Below are positions 44,111-52,385 of a stretch of DNA of 64,000 nucleotides, piece by piece. Made by a program: the position numbers and the translations under genes. This DNA comes from Mumia sp. Pv4-285 (GTDB lineage Bacteria > Actinomycetota > Actinomycetes > Propionibacteriales > Nocardioidaceae). Below the pieces are notes generated by a model, which was not told where the DNA came from, ran no database searches, and was given only the letters and a program-made list of their open reading frames with translations. The stretch is from the NCBI RefSeq assembly GCF_041320275.1, contig NZ_CP162023.1, forward strand, positions 2,914,001 through 2,978,000. The letters are read 5' to 3'. Position 1 is the stretch's first letter. Every line of letters starts with the position of its first letter.

Positions 44111-45330
44111 GCGCGCACGCCCTCCTCGCGGGGTGTGTCGGTGGTGTCGGTGCGGGGGACGTCGCCGCGCTCCTCGCGCTCGGTGCGCTTGCCCAGGAGC
44201 TCCTTGCTGCGGACCTCCTTGAAGTTCCACGCCGAGGCCAGCTCCGGGACTTCCTTGCGGATGGGCGACGGGATCACCCGAGCCTCGACGCGCGCCGGGC
44301 CCTCGCCGACGATCGTGTTGCCCTCGACCGACCAGCCCTTGTCGATGAGCTCCTGGCGGCGACGCCGGTAGAGCACCGCGTTGTAGTCGCTCTTCACGTG
44401 CAGCTCGGCCGACAGGTCGAACGGCAGGAGCTCGGGACGGACGCCGTTGACGACGGCCTCGTCCTCGTACAGCACCTTGAACACGCGGCGCCGAGCATCA
44501 CGGTCGGCCCACTTGCCCTTGAAGAACGTCCGCAGCGCGACGAACTTGACCAGCGTGGTCTCCTCGTCGATCGGGATGTTGACGTCGAAGATCTTCAGCT
44601 CGCCCATCGGCGTCTTGATGTCGAGCAGGATCATGTTGGGCAGCCACCACGTGGTGGAGACCGGCACCTGCGGACGCTTCGTCAGGTCCTTCGTCTTGTT
44701 GGGGTTGAGGAGACCCCAGATGCCCTTGGAGTTCGGCGGGTTGAGCTTCACCGACACCTTGCAGTGCCACGGCGACTCCTCCACCTCGAACTCGGGGACC
44801 TCCGGCTTCTCCTTGTTGCCGAAGACTCCGCCGTGCACGAACGGCGTGTGTGCGACGTCGACGCCGTTCTCGAGGATCCGCTCGTAGTTGGACTTCCACA
44901 GGAAGCTGCCGGTCACGGCGCGGTACTTGTCGGTGTCGTCGATGTCGGACCAGTCGGGGATCGGGATCCGCTCGGACTCGGGGAGGTCACCCATGAAGAT
45001 CCAGATGAAGCGGTACTTCTCCTGGACCGGGTAGGAGTCGATCCGCGCCTTGCGGGGGATTCCCTTGTCGGGGTGCGCGGGGATCTTGCGGACCGAGCCG
45101 TCGGGCTCGTACTCCCAGCCGTGGTAGGGACAGACGATGCAGTCGTCCTTGATCTCGCCGCTGGACAGCGCGGCACCGCGGTGGACGCACAGGTCCGACA
45201 TCGCGACGACCGACTTGTCGCTGTTCTTGCGGTAGATGACGAGCTGCTGTCCGAGCAGCTTCACCTTCTTGGGCTCGCCTACGACGAGGTCCTCGCTGAA
45301 CTCGACGGCGTACCAGAAGTTCTTGAACAT
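44107..45330 (-). CDS. Rieske non-heme iron oxygenase (PaO/VanA-type)
   Basis: This 407-residue oxygenase has the [2Fe-2S] motif Cys48-x-His50...Cys67-x-x-His70 (CVHRG...CPYHGW) and a mononuclear iron motif N155-x-x-D158-x-x-H161-x4-H166 (NGVDVAHTPFVH). The overall pattern fits stand-alone terminal oxygenases such as vanillate demethylase and pheophorbide a oxygenase. There is no reductase or ferredoxin gene in the operon, so electrons must come from elsewhere. The ATG lies 12 bp after the hydrolase stop codon. Flanking RCCR-like genes favour a tetrapyrrole ring-opening role, but O-demethylation or hydroxylation of an aromatic or steroid would give the same motifs. Confidence 0.92.
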   Translation of the reverse strand: MFKNFWYAVEFSEDLVVGEPKKVKLLGQQLVIYRKNSDKSVVAMSDLCVHRGAALSSGEIKDDCIVCPYHGWEYEPDGSVRKIPAHPDKGIPRKARIDSYPVQEKYRFIWIFMGDLPESERIPIPDWSDIDDTDKYRAVTGSFLWKSNYERILENGVDVAHTPFVHGGVFGNKEKPEVPEFEVEESPWHCKVSVKLNPPNSKGIWGLLNPNKTKDLTKRPQVPVSTTWWLPNMILLDIKTPMGELKIFDVNIPIDEETTLVKFVALRTFFKGKWADRDARRRVFKVLYEDEAVVNGVRPELLPFDLSAELHVKSDYNAVLYRRRRQELIDKGWSVEGNTIVGEGPARVEARVIPSPIRKEVPELASAWNFKEVRSKELLGKRTEREERGDVPRTDTTDTPREEGVRA

Positions 45331-45342
45331 CGCGTGGTCTCC

Positions 45343-46359
45343 TCACTCGCGTCGCCGGGCGGCGGCGATCTCGGGGCGGGGCTGCTCAGCGAGCAGCTCC
45401 AAGGCGTCCTTGGCTGCGGCTTCGCCGCGCACGTGCGCGGCGAAGAAGGTGGTGACGGTGGTGGCGAGCGCGTCGCGCTGGGCCTCGGCGTCACCGGTGG
45501 TCGCGCTCTCGAGGAAGCCCCGTGCCGTGCTGGCGTCCTCGGGGTGGGCCGCCAGCATGTGCGTCGCCGCGTCGAGGTGGACCAGCCACGCCTCGGTCGT
45601 CGACGGCACTGCCTGGGCCCAGGTCGCCGTGACCGGGTCGCGGTCGGTGGCGGCCGGGTCCTCGCCGTACCGGACGGCGCTGGCGGCGACGACACCGTCT
45701 GCGGTGCCGGCCAGGAGCATCACCGGCACCTCGACGGGAGCCGGGAGCAGGGTGCTCGGCGGGTGGCCGAGCATCTGCGACGCCATCGTGTGCGCGCCGT
45801 ACGTGGCGACGGCGCGGATCTCGGGGAACCACGCGGGCCGCGCCGACTGGAGCGCGACGGTGCCGCCGGCCGAGTGCCCGAAGAGCGCGACCGCCTCGGT
45901 GTCGACGAGTCCCGCGAGCGGGCCCGTCTCCGCGAGCGCGGCGACGGCTTCCAGGACCGGACGCAGGGCCTGGGTGGTGGGCCGGGACCCGTACGTGTCC
46001 GGGCCGACGGCACCGAGGTCGATGCCGGGAGTGAGCCCGTAGTCGCCCGGACCGTGCTCGCTGGGCGGGAACAGCTCGCCGACCCAGTCGTAGGTGACGG
46101 CGACGAACCCCGCCTCGACCAGGCGCACGGCGAGCCACGCGTAGGCGTCGGCACCGACGTTGATGCCCGACAGCAGCACCGCGACGGGGTACGGACCGCC
46201 GGCGGGGTCGGCCTGGAGGCGACCGCTCATCCGCTCGGCGGTGGTCTGCGCCGGCAGCGCCCGGTAGCGGACCGTCACGTGCGCGGTGTCGTACGGCGCC
46301 TCCGCGCCGGGGACGCGCACGGCGGTGCGTGCTGCACGGACGAGGACAGGGTCGGTCAT
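45343..46359 (-). CDS. Alpha/beta hydrolase, chlorophyllase/DLH-like
   Basis: This 338-residue hydrolase has the nucleophile elbow GHSAGG (Ser163), an acid in LLAGTADG (Asp221) and His267 (DAATHML). The N-terminal portion LLSGINVGADAYAWLAVRLVEAGFVAVTYDW resembles the PAF-acetylhydrolase/chlorophyllase/dienelactone hydrolase superfamily. The nucleophile motif is not diagnostic for chlorophyllase (usually GHSRGG). It overlaps the RCCR-like gene by 4 bp. Removal of phytol or a methyl ester from a chlorophyll derivative would fit the operon, but a general esterase is equally compatible with the sequence alone. Confidence 0.85.
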   Translation of the reverse strand: MTDPVLVRAARTAVRVPGAEAPYDTAHVTVRYRALPAQTTAERMSGRLQADPAGGPYPVAVLLSGINVGADAYAWLAVRLVEAGFVAVTYDWVGELFPPSEHGPGDYGLTPGIDLGAVGPDTYGSRPTTQALRPVLEAVAALAETGPLAGLVDTEAVALFGHSAGGTVALQSARPAWFPEIRAVATYGAHTMASQMLGHPPSTLLPAPVEVPVMLLAGTADGVVAASAVRYGEDPAATDRDPVTATWAQAVPSTTEAWLVHLDAATHMLAAHPEDASTARGFLESATTGDAEAQRDALATTVTTFFAAHVRGEAAAKDALELLAEQPRPEIAAARRRE

Positions 46360-47183
46360 GCTCGGGGGTGCGCCTCGTGCTCGAGCGCCCGCGGGAGCTG
46401 GCGGTCGCCGCCCCAGAGGGCCCGGACGAGACGCTGGGTGGTCGCAGGCCCGAAGTAGCGGTCGCCCATGACGTTCGCCGGATCGCGCTCGGCGATGTTG
46501 CGGCGGATCGCCTCGTCGTCGGCGGCCAGAGCAGCACGGTCGGCGAACGGGACGGCCTCGGCCTCGTCGACCCAGCCGAGCCAGCGGTCGAGGTGCTCCT
46601 CGGCGAGCGTCGTCACGAGCTCGGTCATCTCGTCGGCCGCGGGGGCCATGTAGCAGAACGCGGTCGGCGACAGGCCTGCTCGGACGAACGCCGAACGGCT
46701 GATGAAGGGCTCGAGGAACGCGTTCTCGTTGCGCACCTGCTCCCACTGGGCGTTGACCGGCTCGTAGTAGCGGTCGAACGACTCGGTGTCGGTGACGAGG
46801 TAGCTGCGGGGAACCGAGTCGAGGTAGACCCAGCCCTGCGGGAAGCAGCCCAGCGCCATGCCGAAGTGCGGGACCTTCACCTGCGGGCCGAGCCAGATCG
46901 TCAGGTGCACGTTGCAGAAGCCGGCGGCGGCGTTCTCCATGTGCGAGTGGACCATCCAGTCGATCTCCGGGCCGGCGTAGCCGCGGACGCGGCCCTTGGC
47001 CCCGGTGTCTCCACCGAAGTCTTCGAGGACGTCGGTGGACGGGTCACGCTCGAGCTCGAAGCGGTCGGCGACCTTCTGCTTGAGCCGTTCGACGAGGGCG
47101 AGCCAGGTCGCGAACGTCGCGGTGACGTCCGTCGGTCCCGACTCGTCGAGGTGCTCCTGGACGAACTTCAAGCTCTGGCTCAC
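46356..47183 (-). CDS. RCCR/bilin-reductase-like protein (3 of 3)
   Basis: This 275-residue protein heads the operon. Its blocks are DWMVHSHMEN (75-84), VHLTIWLGPQVKVPHF (92-107), DSVPRSYLVTD (122-132), RYYEPVNAQW (138-147) and SRSAFVRAGLSPTAF (162-176). Their order matches the 25833 protein. It also matches plant red chlorophyll catabolite reductase as I remember it, including the R-x-x-x-SPTA segment. I chose GTG 47183 with GGAG 8 nt upstream; GTG 47201 is possible. The AT-rich site at 47235 lies 52 nt upstream. If the family is right, it would reduce an open-chain tetrapyrrole with electrons from ferredoxin. Confidence 0.62.
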   Translation of the reverse strand: MSQSLKFVQEHLDESGPTDVTATFATWLALVERLKQKVADRFELERDPSTDVLEDFGGDTGAKGRVRGYAGPEIDWMVHSHMENAAAGFCNVHLTIWLGPQVKVPHFGMALGCFPQGWVYLDSVPRSYLVTDTESFDRYYEPVNAQWEQVRNENAFLEPFISRSAFVRAGLSPTAFCYMAPAADEMTELVTTLAEEHLDRWLGWVDEAEAVPFADRAALAADDEAIRRNIAERDPANVMGDRYFGPATTQRLVRALWGGDRQLPRALEHEAHPRA

Positions 47184-47234
47184 GGGGAGGACTCCATTCA
47201 CGGGCGTGCGGTCTGGCTCACAACGATCCAAACT

Positions 47235-47247
47235 ATATATGATCTAT
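47235..47247 (-). promoter_or_regulatory. AT-rich operator before the Rieske/RCCR-like operon
   Basis: On the minus strand this reads ATAGATCATATAT, an exact 13-base match to 25805-25817 before the related RCCR-like gene. The 162-bp gap from the aldehyde dehydrogenase stop codon holds this site, a direct repeat GAATCTTGA (47274 and 47331) and GC-rich sequence with no clear terminator. Confidence 0.55.
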
Positions 47248-47345
47248 AGCGGGTACGACAGGTCTTCCCCCGGAGAATCTTGACCCGCGGCGAGGCCCCG
47301 GGGCGGCAAGGTCCCGAGCCCGTGACCGAATCTTGATCCTGCAGG

Positions 47346-48800
47346 TCAGGAGGGGTACGCCGCGGCGCCGAGCCCCGCACCACCGTCGCGGAACGCCGCC
47401 GGCGCATGCACGACGCAGGTCTGCACGTGCTCGAGCATCCCCTCGTCGCCGTACTCCCTGCCCCAGCCGGAGCGCTTGACGCCACCGAACGGCGCACGGA
47501 GCGAGATGCCGGTGCGGTTGTGCGTGTTGACGAACGTGAAGCCGGCGTCGAGGCGTGTCGACAGCGCGAACGCACGCTCCTCGTCGGCGGACCACACGGA
47601 GGCTCCGAGACCGAGGTCGCCGGCGTTGGCGCGCGCGACGGCGTCGTCGTCGGAGTCGAACGCGAGCACGGGCAGGATCGGCCCGAACTGCTCGGTAGCC
47701 ACCACGGGTGCGTCGTCGGGGACGTCGAGCACCAGGGTCGGCGCGACGAAGTAGCCGCGGTCCAGCGCCGTAGCCGGATCTGCGGTGCCGATGTCGAGCA
47801 CGCGCGCCCCCCGTCCACGGGCGTCCTCAGCGAGCCCACGGACCCGGTCGGCGGACGCGGCACTCACGACCGGCCCCATGGTGACGCCGGGATGCAGAGG
47901 GTCTCCGAGGCGCAGGACGCGGTCGGCTGCCGCGCGCAGCGAGTCGACGACCTCGTCGAGGCGGGTGCGGTGGACGTAGAGGCGCTTGAGCGCCATGCAG
48001 ACCTGGCCGCTGGTGGCGAACGACGCCATCACGAGCCGCTCTGCGACAGCGTCGTCGAGCGCGACGTCCTCGAGGAGGATCGCCGGGTCGTTGCCGCCGA
48101 GCTCCAGGAGCGTCGGCGTGAGCGAGCGCCCGGCGAGGCCGGCGATGGCTCGGCCGGCGACGTCGCCGCCGGTGAACGCCACTCGGTCGACGCCGGGGTG
48201 CCCGACCAGCGCGGTCGCGGTGTCGGCGTCGCCCTGGACCACGTCGACGAGTCCCGCCGGCACCGACTCGGCGACGAGACCGAGAAAGCGTGCGACGGCG
48301 AAGGGCGCGAGCGGGGAGGGCTTGACGACCACGGCGTTGCCGGAGACGAGTGCCGGCCCCACCTTGAGCACCGCAAGGATCACGGGGGCGTTCCACGGCG
48401 TGATCGCGGCGACCACCCCGTACGGACGGTGGCGCAGGAGCAGCCGACCTTGGGCGTCGTCCACCTCCCGGTCGACGAGCAGCGCGGTGGCGCGCTCGGC
48501 GGCCCAGCGCAGCACGGCCACCGCGAACCCCGACTCACCGCGGCAGTCGGTGAGCGGCTTGCCGGTCTCGCGTGCCATCAGCTCGGCGATCGCGTCCAGC
48601 TCCGGCTCGATCCGGTCGGCGGCTGCACGCAGGGCGCCCGCGCGCTCGGCCACCGGAACGGCCGCCCAGGCACGCTGGGCCTGATGAGCACGCTCGACGA
48701 CGGCATCGACCTCGGCGGCGCCGGCGACGGGGCAGGAGCCGACGACCTCGTCGATTCGCGCGGGGTTCTCCCGGCTGATGCCGGTCGCCGTCACGGTCAC
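47346..48800 (-). CDS. Aldehyde dehydrogenase (1 of 2)
   Basis: This 484-residue NAD(P)-dependent aldehyde dehydrogenase has YGVVAAITPWNAPV, FTGG, the catalytic glutamate in LLELGGNDP and the cysteine in SGQVCMA. It ends with APFGGVKRSGWGREYGDEG, typical of betaine- and succinate-semialdehyde-type members. The GTG start at 48800 overlaps the FAD monooxygenase stop codon. It is the last gene of the 55034-47346 operon and would oxidise an aldehyde from monooxygenase or lyase action. Confidence 0.92.
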   Translation of the reverse strand: MTVTATGISRENPARIDEVVGSCPVAGAAEVDAVVERAHQAQRAWAAVPVAERAGALRAAADRIEPELDAIAELMARETGKPLTDCRGESGFAVAVLRWAAERATALLVDREVDDAQGRLLLRHRPYGVVAAITPWNAPVILAVLKVGPALVSGNAVVVKPSPLAPFAVARFLGLVAESVPAGLVDVVQGDADTATALVGHPGVDRVAFTGGDVAGRAIAGLAGRSLTPTLLELGGNDPAILLEDVALDDAVAERLVMASFATSGQVCMALKRLYVHRTRLDEVVDSLRAAADRVLRLGDPLHPGVTMGPVVSAASADRVRGLAEDARGRGARVLDIGTADPATALDRGYFVAPTLVLDVPDDAPVVATEQFGPILPVLAFDSDDDAVARANAGDLGLGASVWSADEERAFALSTRLDAGFTFVNTHNRTGISLRAPFGGVKRSGWGREYGDEGMLEHVQTCVVHAPAAFRDGGAGLGAAAYPS

Positions 48801-49993
48801 GAGCGGGTCCCCGCCCCGGCCTCCAGCGGACGCAGCGAGTCGATCATCGACGTCCGGCGCAGGTACGTCCGCGCCGCGACCGGGTCGGCCGCGAGCGCGC
48901 GGAGCTCGGCGTGGTGCGCGGCCCGGGCCTCCTCGTCGTTCTCGCGCAGCTGCTTCCAGTTGTCGTGCGTCACCGTGCGGACGTACGACAGGGCGACGTC
49001 GCGTCGCGCGGCGAGCACCGTGTCGAGCTCGGCCGTCCCAGCGCGCCCGGCGAGCAGGTCGGCGAGCGCCCGACCGGCGAGGACCGCGTCGTGCAGACCG
49101 CTGTTCATCCCCATCCCGCCGAGCGGGTTGTTGACGTGCGCGGCATCGCCGACGAGCACGACCCGCCCCACGCGGAAGCGGTCGGCGACACGCTGGTGCA
49201 CCCGGTAGAGCGACGCGTGGAGAAGGTCCCACGGACGACCGAGGTCGGCCACGTCGGCGAGCCGCGCCTGGACGCGCTCCGGCGCCGTCTCGACGTCGTC
49301 GGGCGAGTCGGGGTCCGTCGGGAAGAGGATGCGCCAGTGCTCCGGCGTCCGGAGCAGCACGAGCCACTCGTCGGGGTCGTACACGTAGTTGACGTCGGCG
49401 ATCCCGGGCAGCACCGTCGCGAGGTCCTCGTGGGTCGACACCACGAGGAAGCGCTCGGGGTAGGTGATCCCCTCGAACTCCGCACCGATCGACTTGCGGA
49501 CCACGGAGCTCGCGCCGTCCGCGCCGACGACCCAGTCGGCCGTCCACGGGCTGCCGGTCGCAGTGGTGACGCGGACGACGTCGTCGACCTGCTCCACAGC
49601 CGTCACGGGCTGGCCGAAGACGACCTCCACGTCGGCGTACGCCTGGAGGCGCTCAAGCAGGATCGGCGTGAGCTTGCTCTGCTCGCACTGGACGCGGAAC
49701 GGGTACGGGGTGTCGTCCGCCAGCGACCCGAGGTCGAGCTCGGCGATGGGACCGGTCCGGCGGTCGCGGTACTGGAAGCGGGTCGAGACGATCCCGCGCT
49801 CCAGCAGGTCGTCCAGGACGCCGAGCTCGGCCAGCATCTCGAGCGAGGGCGGGTGGTAGGTGCTCGCACGCGACTCCGCGGCGAGGGTCTCCCCCGCCTC
49901 GAGCACGGTGACGGCATGGCCGTCGCGGGCAAGGGTCAGCGCGGTGGTGAGCCCGACGGGGCCCGCACCGGCGACGACGACTCGGGCGCTCAT
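48797..49993 (-). CDS. FAD-dependent aromatic-type monooxygenase
   Basis: This 398-residue class A flavoprotein monooxygenase has the N-terminal VVVAGAGPVGLTTALTLARDG motif, the mid-protein DGASSVVRKSIG and GDAAHVNNPLGGMGMNSGLHDA for FAD and NAD(P)H binding. It resembles 3-hydroxyphenylpropionate and 6-hydroxynicotinate-type hydroxylases. It would hydroxylate an aromatic or heteroaromatic (pyrrole-like) ring. Its ATG overlaps the lyase stop codon by 4 bp. Ring hydroxylation ahead of the aldehyde dehydrogenases is plausible. Confidence 0.92.
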   Translation of the reverse strand: MSARVVVAGAGPVGLTTALTLARDGHAVTVLEAGETLAAESRASTYHPPSLEMLAELGVLDDLLERGIVSTRFQYRDRRTGPIAELDLGSLADDTPYPFRVQCEQSKLTPILLERLQAYADVEVVFGQPVTAVEQVDDVVRVTTATGSPWTADWVVGADGASSVVRKSIGAEFEGITYPERFLVVSTHEDLATVLPGIADVNYVYDPDEWLVLLRTPEHWRILFPTDPDSPDDVETAPERVQARLADVADLGRPWDLLHASLYRVHQRVADRFRVGRVVLVGDAAHVNNPLGGMGMNSGLHDAVLAGRALADLLAGRAGTAELDTVLAARRDVALSYVRTVTHDNWKQLRENDEEARAAHHAELRALAADPVAARTYLRRTSMIDSLRPLEAGAGTRS

Positions 49994-50883
49994 CGTGCGC
50001 TCACCGCCTCTGCATAGCGTTGTTCGAGCGACAGCTGATCGCCGAGGCCGACCAGGTCGGTGAGCTCGTCCCAGCCCATCCGAGGGGTCGAGCCGGCGTG
50101 GCCGTCGCGCATGATCGTGGAGTAGACGTCTCCGACGGCCGCCGCGGCGGCGAGCATCGCGGAGACGGGGTGGATGACGAGCCGGACGCCGAGCGCCGCG
50201 TAGTCGGCGTCGCTCGGGCCGTCGCTCACCGCCCCGCCGGCCTCGGAGCGGTTGGCGAGGAACGGGACGCCGTCGCCGAGGGCGTCGCGCACCCGCGCCA
50301 GCTCGGCGAGGCCGGCTCCTTCGACGAAGACGGCGTCCGCGCCGACCTCGACGAACGCGCGTGCACGCTCGACGACCGAGTCGATGCCCTCGACGGACAG
50401 CGCGTCGGTGCGTGCGACGACCACGAGGTCGGAGCCTGCTTCGACGACGGCGCGAACCCGCGACGCCGCCTCCACCACGTCGACGACGGCCTTGCCGCTC
50501 ATGTGGCCGCACCGCTTGGGTGAGACCTGGTCCTCGAGGTGGAGCCCGGCGATCCCTGCCGCGGCGTAGTCCAGCACCGTACGGCGTGCCTGGAGCGCGT
50601 TGCCGTAGCCGGTGTCGGCGTCGGCCAGCAGCGGCACGCCTCCCAACGACGGCACGACCTGGCGGGCACGGTCGGCGATCTGGCTGCCGTGCACGAAGCC
50701 GAGGTCGGGCAGGCCGAGGCCGACCGCCGACGCGACGGCGCCGGAGAGGCAGGCGGCCTGCGCGCCCGCGCGTACGGCGAGCCGGGCGGTGACGGCGTCG
50801 TAGACACCCGGGAGGTGGACGACGTCGTCACCGGCGAGCAGCGTGCGCAACCTCTGCGTCGGCGACGCCGGTCGTCCCGTCAT
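49990..50883 (-). CDS. PEP mutase/isocitrate lyase superfamily lyase (dimethylmalate lyase-like)
   Basis: This 297-residue TIM-barrel enzyme has the signature Lys123-Arg-Cys-Gly-His127 (PKRCGHMSGK), the metal site LADADTGYG (Asp88, Asp90) and HLEDQ. This matches the 2-methylisocitrate lyase / 2,3-dimethylmalate lyase / oxaloacetate hydrolase group. These cleave alpha-hydroxy dicarboxylates next to the hydroxyl-bearing carbon. 2,3-Dimethylmalate lyase makes propionate and pyruvate in nicotinate catabolism; a dialkylmaleate-derived malate would be an analogous substrate. ATG 50883 overlaps the aldehyde dehydrogenase stop codon. Confidence 0.9.
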   Translation of the reverse strand: MTGRPASPTQRLRTLLAGDDVVHLPGVYDAVTARLAVRAGAQAACLSGAVASAVGLGLPDLGFVHGSQIADRARQVVPSLGGVPLLADADTGYGNALQARRTVLDYAAAGIAGLHLEDQVSPKRCGHMSGKAVVDVVEAASRVRAVVEAGSDLVVVARTDALSVEGIDSVVERARAFVEVGADAVFVEGAGLAELARVRDALGDGVPFLANRSEAGGAVSDGPSDADYAALGVRLVIHPVSAMLAAAAAVGDVYSTIMRDGHAGSTPRMGWDELTDLVGLGDQLSLEQRYAEAVSAR

Positions 50884-52385
50884 CGCCCGTGCAGCGCGAA
50901 GCTGCCCTCGACACCGACGACACGCGCGCCGGTGAAGAAGCGGATCGTCTCCAGCGTGCCCTCGTCGCCCATGCCCGAGATGCCCCACGCCGGGCGCGGT
51001 GTCATCAGGTGGAGGCTCATGATCGACGAGCCGTTGACCTTGACCTCGCCTGCGCGCACGCGGCGCGCGACCGCGAGGGCACGCTCGGTGTCGGTGCCGA
51101 AGACATACCCCTCGAGTCCGTACGGCGTGCCGTTGGCGAGGGCGACCGCCTCGTCGTCGGTGCGGTAGGTGTGGACCGTCGCGACGGGACCGAAGATCTC
51201 GTCGACGGCGAGCTGCGGATCGACGCCCCGGACGAGCGTCGGCGCCAGGAAGGTGCCGTCGCCGTCGGGCAGCGGGGTCGATGCGTACGCCCGTCCGCCG
51301 TCGGCGGCCAGGCGGTCCAGCTCGGCTCGCAGACGTGCGAGGTGGACCGAGTGCACGATCGGGCCCAGGTCGGTCGCCTGGTCGAGCGGGTCGCCCGTGC
51401 GCAGCTCGGCGAGCCGCCCGACGATGCGCTCCAGGACGTCGTCGGCCATGCTCTCCGGCAGCACCAGTCGCCCCAGCGCCCGGCACCACTGACCGTTGAG
51501 GGTGGTCAGCAGGTCGACGGCGGCACGCGCCGCGTCGTCCGCGTCGGCGTCGTCGAGCACCACGAGCGGGTTGTTGCCGCCGAGCTCGAGCTGGAGCGCG
51601 GTGTAGGACATGGCGCACGCCGCGGCGATCGCGGCCCCGCCGACGTGGCCACCGGTGAAGGAGACCGCACGGATCCTCGGGTCGTTCACGAGCGTGCCGC
51701 CGACACCCGGGCCACCCTGCAGGAGCTGGAACACCCCGGGGTGCACACCCGCGTCTGCGAGCACGGAGGCGATGGTCCGGCCGAGCACGGTCGTGGCGTA
51801 CGGCGCGTACTCGCTCGGCTTCAGGATCGTCGGGCACCCGGCGGCGAGCGCGCTGGCGACCTTGTGGGCCGCCATCGGCGCGGGAGCGTTCCACGGGACC
51901 AGGCACAGCGCCGGGCCGAGCGGCAGCCGGTGGACCTCGACGGCATTGCCGGCGGCGCCCTCGACCTCGTCCAGCAGGGCGCCGGAGCGCAGCATCTGGG
52001 CGGCGAGGTGGAACGCGCCGGGCACGATCACGCCGACGACCGCGGTCTGTCGCACCGGGACGCCCGTCGCGAAGGACTCGAGCACGGCGAGCTCGCCGAG
52101 CTGCGGCTCGAGTGCCGCTCCGATCTGGTCGAGGAGATCGGCGCGTGCCTCGGGGTCGAGGCCCGACCAGGTCTCGCCGGCGTGGGCCTCGTCAGCGGCC
52201 GCCAGCGCACGCTCGACCGACGCGGCGTCGCTCGAGGCGGCGGCGGCGAGCGTCTCGCCGCGGAACGGGTCCTCGAGCACGAGGTCGAGCGTCTCGGCGG
52301 GAACCTGTGTCTCCCCCGCCACGATCTGGACGGTCTCCGGCAGCGCCGGGGTCACCGTCAACGCGTCGGTCGAGGTGCTCGTCAT
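50880..52385 (-). CDS. Aldehyde dehydrogenase (2 of 2)
   Basis: This 501-residue aldehyde dehydrogenase differs clearly from the copy at 47346. It has LCLVPWNAPAPMAAHKVASAL, FTGGHVGG, the glutamate in LQLELGGNNP and the cysteine in LNGQWCRALG. An N-terminal extension of about 30 residues precedes the fold. GGAGAAGGC precedes ATG 52385, which overlaps the flavoprotein stop codon by 4 bp. The two dehydrogenases in one operon suggest two aldehyde-forming steps or two substrates. Confidence 0.9.
   Translation of the reverse strand: MTSTSTDALTVTPALPETVQIVAGETQVPAETLDLVLEDPFRGETLAAAASSDAASVERALAAADEAHAGETWSGLDPEARADLLDQIGAALEPQLGELAVLESFATGVPVRQTAVVGVIVPGAFHLAAQMLRSGALLDEVEGAAGNAVEVHRLPLGPALCLVPWNAPAPMAAHKVASALAAGCPTILKPSEYAPYATTVLGRTIASVLADAGVHPGVFQLLQGGPGVGGTLVNDPRIRAVSFTGGHVGGAAIAAACAMSYTALQLELGGNNPLVVLDDADADDAARAAVDLLTTLNGQWCRALGRLVLPESMADDVLERIVGRLAELRTGDPLDQATDLGPIVHSVHLARLRAELDRLAADGGRAYASTPLPDGDGTFLAPTLVRGVDPQLAVDEIFGPVATVHTYRTDDEAVALANGTPYGLEGYVFGTDTERALAVARRVRAGEVKVNGSSIMSLHLMTPRPAWGISGMGDEGTLETIRFFTGARVVGVEGSFALHGR

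Noticed and set aside
47274-47339. Direct repeat GAATCTTGA (two copies) as an attachment site
   Set aside because: Nine bases is short, there is no integrase or tRNA nearby, and the DNA between is an ordinary promoter region. It could be a regulator half-site but nothing supports a target.
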